DNA of 64,000 nucleotides from RGIG1927 sp045546275 (GTDB taxonomy: Bacteria; Bacillota; Clostridia; UMGS1883), in NCBI GenBank assembly GCA_045546275.1, contig JAZQCM010000014.1, forward strand, positions 1-64,000, in the 5' to 3' direction. Within the stretch, counting starts at the first letter, position 1. Every line of letters starts with the position of its first letter. Both the position numbers and the translations under genes were made by a program. The notes beneath the pieces were generated by a model. That model made no database searches. It had not been told where the DNA came from and saw only the letters and a list, made by a program, of their open reading frames with translations. This document shows positions 61,057 through 64,000 of this stretch, one piece after another.

Positions 61057-61931
61057 TGCGAAGCATGACAGGCTACGGCACAGCCGAAACAATGTACAAC
61101 GGTAAAAAAATTACTGTTGAAATTAAAAGCGTAAACAGCCGCTACAGCGACATTTCCGTTAAAATGCCCCGTCTTTACACATTTTTGGAAGCACCCTGCA
61201 AAAAGGCTGTAACTGATTTGACCAGCAGAGGAAAAATTGATGTTTATATTAACATCGACTCCTCCACCGACGAAACAAAAAACGTAAGCGTGAACGTTTC
61301 ACTTGCAAAGGCATATAAGGATGCCATTGAAAGCATTGCAAAGGAAACCGAAACAGACAAGGTGGTAAATGCTGTTACCCTTGCACGTCTTCCCGATGTT
61401 TTAACCATCGACTCCGAGGACGAGGACGCCGAGGAAATGACAAAAGTTGTTCTTGACGCATTGCAGGAAGCAGGCAAAATGTATGTTAAGATGCGTGAAG
61501 AGGAAGGCTACAACATGCTTTTGGTTTTAACTGAGCATCTTAATGTTATTGAAAGCATTGTTGGTATTATTGAATTGCATGCCCCCGAAATTGTGACCAA
61601 TTACCGCACAAAAATTGAGGCACGCATGAAAGAAATTATGGGAAATGTTCCCTACGATGAGTCAAGGCTTTTAACCGAGGTTGCTCTTTTTGCCGACAAG
61701 GTAAATGTTGACGAGGAAATTGCAAGGTTAAAAAGCCACATTGAGCAAATGCGTGAAATGTTCAAGGCAACAGAGCCTGTAGGCAGAAAAATGGATTTCC
61801 TTATCCAGGAAATGAACCGCGAAATCAACACAACAGGCAGTAAATGTAACAACCTTTCCATTGCGAGAAATGTTATCGATGTTAAAGCAGAGATTGAAAA
61901 GCTCCGTGAACAGGTTCAGAACATAGAATAA
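61056..61931 (+). CDS. YicC/YloC family endoribonuclease
   Basis: A 291-residue protein of the YicC/YloC family, recently recognised as endoribonucleases. RSMTGYGTAE at the N-terminus, VEIKSVNSRYSDISVKMPR, SRGKIDVYINI and C-terminal GRKMDFLIQEMNREINTTGS. ATG overlaps the ftsH stop (TAATG). The yicC-remA-gmk-rpoZ-coaBC order is standard in Clostridia. Confidence 0.93.
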   Translation: MRSMTGYGTAETMYNGKKITVEIKSVNSRYSDISVKMPRLYTFLEAPCKKAVTDLTSRGKIDVYINIDSSTDETKNVSVNVSLAKAYKDAIESIAKETETDKVVNAVTLARLPDVLTIDSEDEDAEEMTKVVLDALQEAGKMYVKMREEEGYNMLLVLTEHLNVIESIVGIIELHAPEIVTNYRTKIEARMKEIMGNVPYDESRLLTEVALFADKVNVDEEIARLKSHIEQMREMFKATEPVGRKMDFLIQEMNREINTTGSKCNNLSIARNVIDVKAEIEKLREQVQNIE

Positions 61932-61940
61932 GGTGTTAAA

Positions 61941-62207
61941 ATGAAACTTATTAACATTGGTTTCGGGAACATGGTTTCCGACAGAAAAATTGTGGGTGTT
62001 GTAAGTCCCGAGTCGGCACCCATTAAAAGGCTTATTCACGATGCAGGTGACAAGGGCATGTTGATTGATGCCACCTACGGACGAAAAACAAAAAGCGTTA
62101 TTATTACCGACTCAGGCCATGTAATTTTGTCGGCGCTTACTAACGAAGTAATTTACGAGCGTAACGACTCGGACGAAAAGCCTGTTATAAGCTCTCTGGA
62201 GGAATAA
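61941..62207 (+). CDS. remA: RemA family regulator (DUF370)
   Basis: An 88-residue DNA-binding protein of the RemA family, which forms ring oligomers and in Bacillus subtilis controls matrix and osmoprotection genes. LINIGFGNMVSDRKIVGVVS, PIKRLIHDAGDKGMLIDATY and GRKTKSVIITDSGHVILSAL match closely. It starts 9 bases after yicC. Confidence 0.94.
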   Translation: MKLINIGFGNMVSDRKIVGVVSPESAPIKRLIHDAGDKGMLIDATYGRKTKSVIITDSGHVILSALTNEVIYERNDSDEKPVISSLEE

Positions 62208-62210
62208 ATT

Positions 62211-62828
62211 ATGAAAAAAAGAGGAACTTTACTTGTTCTTTCCGGCCCTTCAGGCTCGGGAAAAGGCACGCTTTTGCAGGAATACACCTCAAAAAGAGAC
62301 GACGTGTTTATTTCTGTGTCTGCCACAACCCGCAACCCTCGTGAAGGCGAAAGATACGGAGTTAATTACTACTACATGACCGTGGATGAATTTAAAAAGA
62401 AAATTGATGAAAACGGTTTTCTTGAATACGCAAACTTTTGCGGAAACTATTACGGAACCCCTCGTGACAGAGTTGAAGAAAAACTGAGTCAGGGCTTTGA
62501 CGTAATTTTGGAAATTGATGTGCAGGGCGCACTTTTGGTGAAGAAAAACTGCCCCGATGCGGTTTTGGTGTTCACAGCACCGCCCTCATACCAAATTCTT
62601 CGTGAGCGACTTATCGGCCGTGGCACAGAAAGCATGGAAGTTATCGAAGAAAGGCTTTCTGCAGCGGTGGAGGAGTTCAAGCAAATGAACGAGTACGATT
62701 ACATTGTTGTAAACGACACAATTGAAAAAGCTTCACAAGAGCTTGGTGCCATATTCATGGCAGAAAAATGCAGAACAAACAAAAATGATGATTTCATTAA
62801 AGGAGTGTTAAGCGATGTTATATCCTGA
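62211..62828 (+). CDS. gmk: guanylate kinase
   Basis: A 205-residue guanylate kinase (GMP + ATP to GDP + ADP). P-loop LSGPSGSGKGTLLQEY, TTRNPREGERYGVNYYYM, DVILEIDVQGALLVKK and IVVNDTIEKASQEL. It starts 3 bases after remA and its end overlaps rpoZ by 14 bases. Confidence 0.96.
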   Translation: MKKRGTLLVLSGPSGSGKGTLLQEYTSKRDDVFISVSATTRNPREGERYGVNYYYMTVDEFKKKIDENGFLEYANFCGNYYGTPRDRVEEKLSQGFDVILEIDVQGALLVKKNCPDAVLVFTAPPSYQILRERLIGRGTESMEVIEERLSAAVEEFKQMNEYDYIVVNDTIEKASQELGAIFMAEKCRTNKNDDFIKGVLSDVIS

Positions 62829-62994
62829 AATTGCTAAGCTTATGGAGGGTATGCCCTCAAGATATTCTTTGGTTATTGTAACAGCAAAGCGTGCAAGACA
62901 GCTTGCTGAAAGAGAAGAAAAAATTACAGACAAGCACGTTACTGTTGCCATTGACGAAATCAGCCGTGGCATGGTAAAAATCAAGAAGGACTAA
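62815..62994 (+). CDS. rpoZ: RNA polymerase omega subunit
   Basis: A 59-residue omega subunit: MLYPEIAKLMEGMPSRYSLV, then VTAKRARQLAEREEK and KHVTVAIDEISRGMVKIK. The SRYSLV, AKRARQ and AIDEI segments are the omega motifs; it helps assemble RNA polymerase. It starts inside the end of gmk, with AAAGGAG 8-14 bases before its ATG. Short but clear. Confidence 0.95.
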   Translation: MLYPEIAKLMEGMPSRYSLVIVTAKRARQLAEREEKITDKHVTVAIDEISRGMVKIKKD

Positions 62995-63007
62995 AAGGTG
63001 ATAAAAA

Positions 63008-64000
63008 ATGCTTAAAGGGAAAAATATTGTATTGGGTGTAACCGGCGGTATTGCGGCGTATAAGGCGTGCGATGTTGCATCAAGACTTATTAAGTTAGGG
63101 GCAGAGGTCCATGTTATCATGACAAAGGCTGCCTGTGAATTTGTTGCGCCCTTAACCTTTAAGTCTATCACTAATAACAAGGTACATACCTCTCTTTTCG
63201 ACGAAAATGAAGAGGGTATACCTCATATTGACCTGGCACAGGAGGCGGACTTGCTTCTTGTTGCTCCGGCAACTGCAAATTTCATAGGCAAGATAGCAAA
63301 CGGTATAGCTGACGATTTGCTTTCGTCAACTGTTCTTGCTGCAAGCAATAAAAAAATAATGATTTCCCCCGCCATGAACACTCACATGTACGAAAACAAA
63401 GCCGTACAGGAAAATTTAGAGAAACTCCGTGGCAGGGGTTTTGTCGTAATTGAGCCTAAGGTGGGAAGGCTTGCCTGTGGGGCAATTGGCACGGGAAAGC
63501 TCCCCGAGCCATGTGAAATTGTGGAAAGAGTTATTAATACTATTGCTTTTGAAAAAACACTTTTAGGCAAAAGAGTTTTAATCACCGCAGGGCCCACACA
63601 GGAAAAAATTGACCCTGTAAGGTACATAACAAACCATTCCACAGGCAAAATGGGCTATGCTTTAGCTAAGGTAGCCAAGGCAAAGGGTGCAACCGTTACC
63701 CTTATTACAGGCAAAACAAACCTTGAAAAGCCCGTTGGGGTAGACACGGTTGAAATTGTTTCCGCAAAGGACATGTTCCGTGAGGTTACCGAAAGGTATT
63801 TTGACACGGACATTGTTATAAAAGCTGCGGCAGTTGCAGACTTTAAGCCCAAAAACGTAAGCGACTCAAAAACCAAAAAGGACAATGGAGCCTTTAACAT
63901 TGAGCTTGAAAAAACCGACGACATTTTAAAATATTTAGGCGAAAAGAAGGCTCATCAGGTGCTTGTAGGCTTTTGCATGGAAACTGAAAATCTTATTGAA
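63008..64000 (+). CDS. coaBC: CoaBC bifunctional enzyme, cut by the window end
   Basis: The first 331 residues of phosphopantothenoylcysteine decarboxylase / phosphopantothenate-cysteine ligase (coenzyme A synthesis). CoaC part (1-180): KNIVLGVTGGIAAYKACDVA, LLLVAPATANFIGKIANGIA, PAMNTHMYENKAVQENL and the CGAIGTGKLPE lid. CoaB part from about 190: VLITAGPTQEKIDPVRYITN, HSTGKMGYALA and IKAAAVADFKPKN. The frame is open to the last base; about 60-70 residues are missing. Confidence 0.95.
   Translation, partial: MLKGKNIVLGVTGGIAAYKACDVASRLIKLGAEVHVIMTKAACEFVAPLTFKSITNNKVHTSLFDENEEGIPHIDLAQEADLLLVAPATANFIGKIANGIADDLLSSTVLAASNKKIMISPAMNTHMYENKAVQENLEKLRGRGFVVIEPKVGRLACGAIGTGKLPEPCEIVERVINTIAFEKTLLGKRVLITAGPTQEKIDPVRYITNHSTGKMGYALAKVAKAKGATVTLITGKTNLEKPVGVDTVEIVSAKDMFREVTERYFDTDIVIKAAAVADFKPKNVSDSKTKKDNGAFNIELEKTDDILKYLGEKKAHQVLVGFCMETENLIE

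Overview
The window looks like a chromosome segment of a spore-forming, low-to-moderate GC Clostridia (Bacillota), probably an uncultured plant-fibre-degrading gut or rumen lineage. This rests on a spoIIA operon, a YlmC/YmxH sporulation protein, RemA, type III glutamine synthetase, strong AGGAGG ribosome sites, many TTGnnn-N17-TAnnnT promoters, and secreted carbohydrate-active proteins beside a GH127 arabinofuranosidase. I do not assign a genus. | LAYOUT. 1-565: tail of a truncated gene, then a 490-base gene-free stretch full of inverted repeats. 566-3488: sugar kinase, YitT-type membrane protein, hairpin-dense intergenic cassette, AraC regulator. 3660-10538: a 1588-residue secreted protein (metallopeptidase-like head, carbohydrate-active body, LamG, Ig-like and F5/8C tail) and a GH127 beta-L-arabinofuranosidase, probably working together on arabinose-containing plant polymers. 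10633-14715: ComM/YifB ATPase and a secreted M23/SH3/InlB-repeat protein. 14725-17724: TPP-riboswitch leader and a thiamine-precursor ABC operon (MTH1187/YkoF-like protein, ThiX, ThiY, ThiZ). 17815-19282: spoIIAA-spoIIAB-sigF with a SigH-like promoter. 19358-20658: DUF6062 protein, small acidic protein, rpmE. | 20841-33260: a compact one-direction PBSX/skin-like phage element with small and large terminase, portal, scaffold, SU10-type capsid, connectors, contractile sheath and tube, frameshifted tail chaperone, LysM protein and a baseplate set. It has no integrase, repressor, lysis genes, tail fibre and, most strikingly, no tape-measure gene, although the -1 frameshift extension that normally serves the tape measure is intact. 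It reads as a domesticated or gene-transfer-agent-like particle and is the main candidate for an unusual system. | 33331-64000: a secreted ricin-lectin metallopeptidase, GSIII, RelQ alarmone synthetase, rimM-trmD-addB, convergent aminotransferase/Lrp/DUF1836 genes, DegV, the infC-rpmI-rplT operon (AUC start on infC), rRNA methyltransferase-dprA-topA-trmFO, gdpP-rplI-dnaB-tilS-hpt-ftsH, and yicC-remA-gmk-rpoZ-coaBC (cut by the window end). These are housekeeping clusters in orders typical of Bacillota. | Intergenic DNA is unusually structured: two arrays of short unrelated hairpins separated by a constant heptamer (GCTAAAT in one, ATGATAT in the other), a REP-like repeat inside the TPP leader, a branched 5' leader on the GH127 mRNA, and recurring gtgaatag-type low-complexity repeats. 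No tRNA, rRNA, CRISPR or insertion sequence was recognised.
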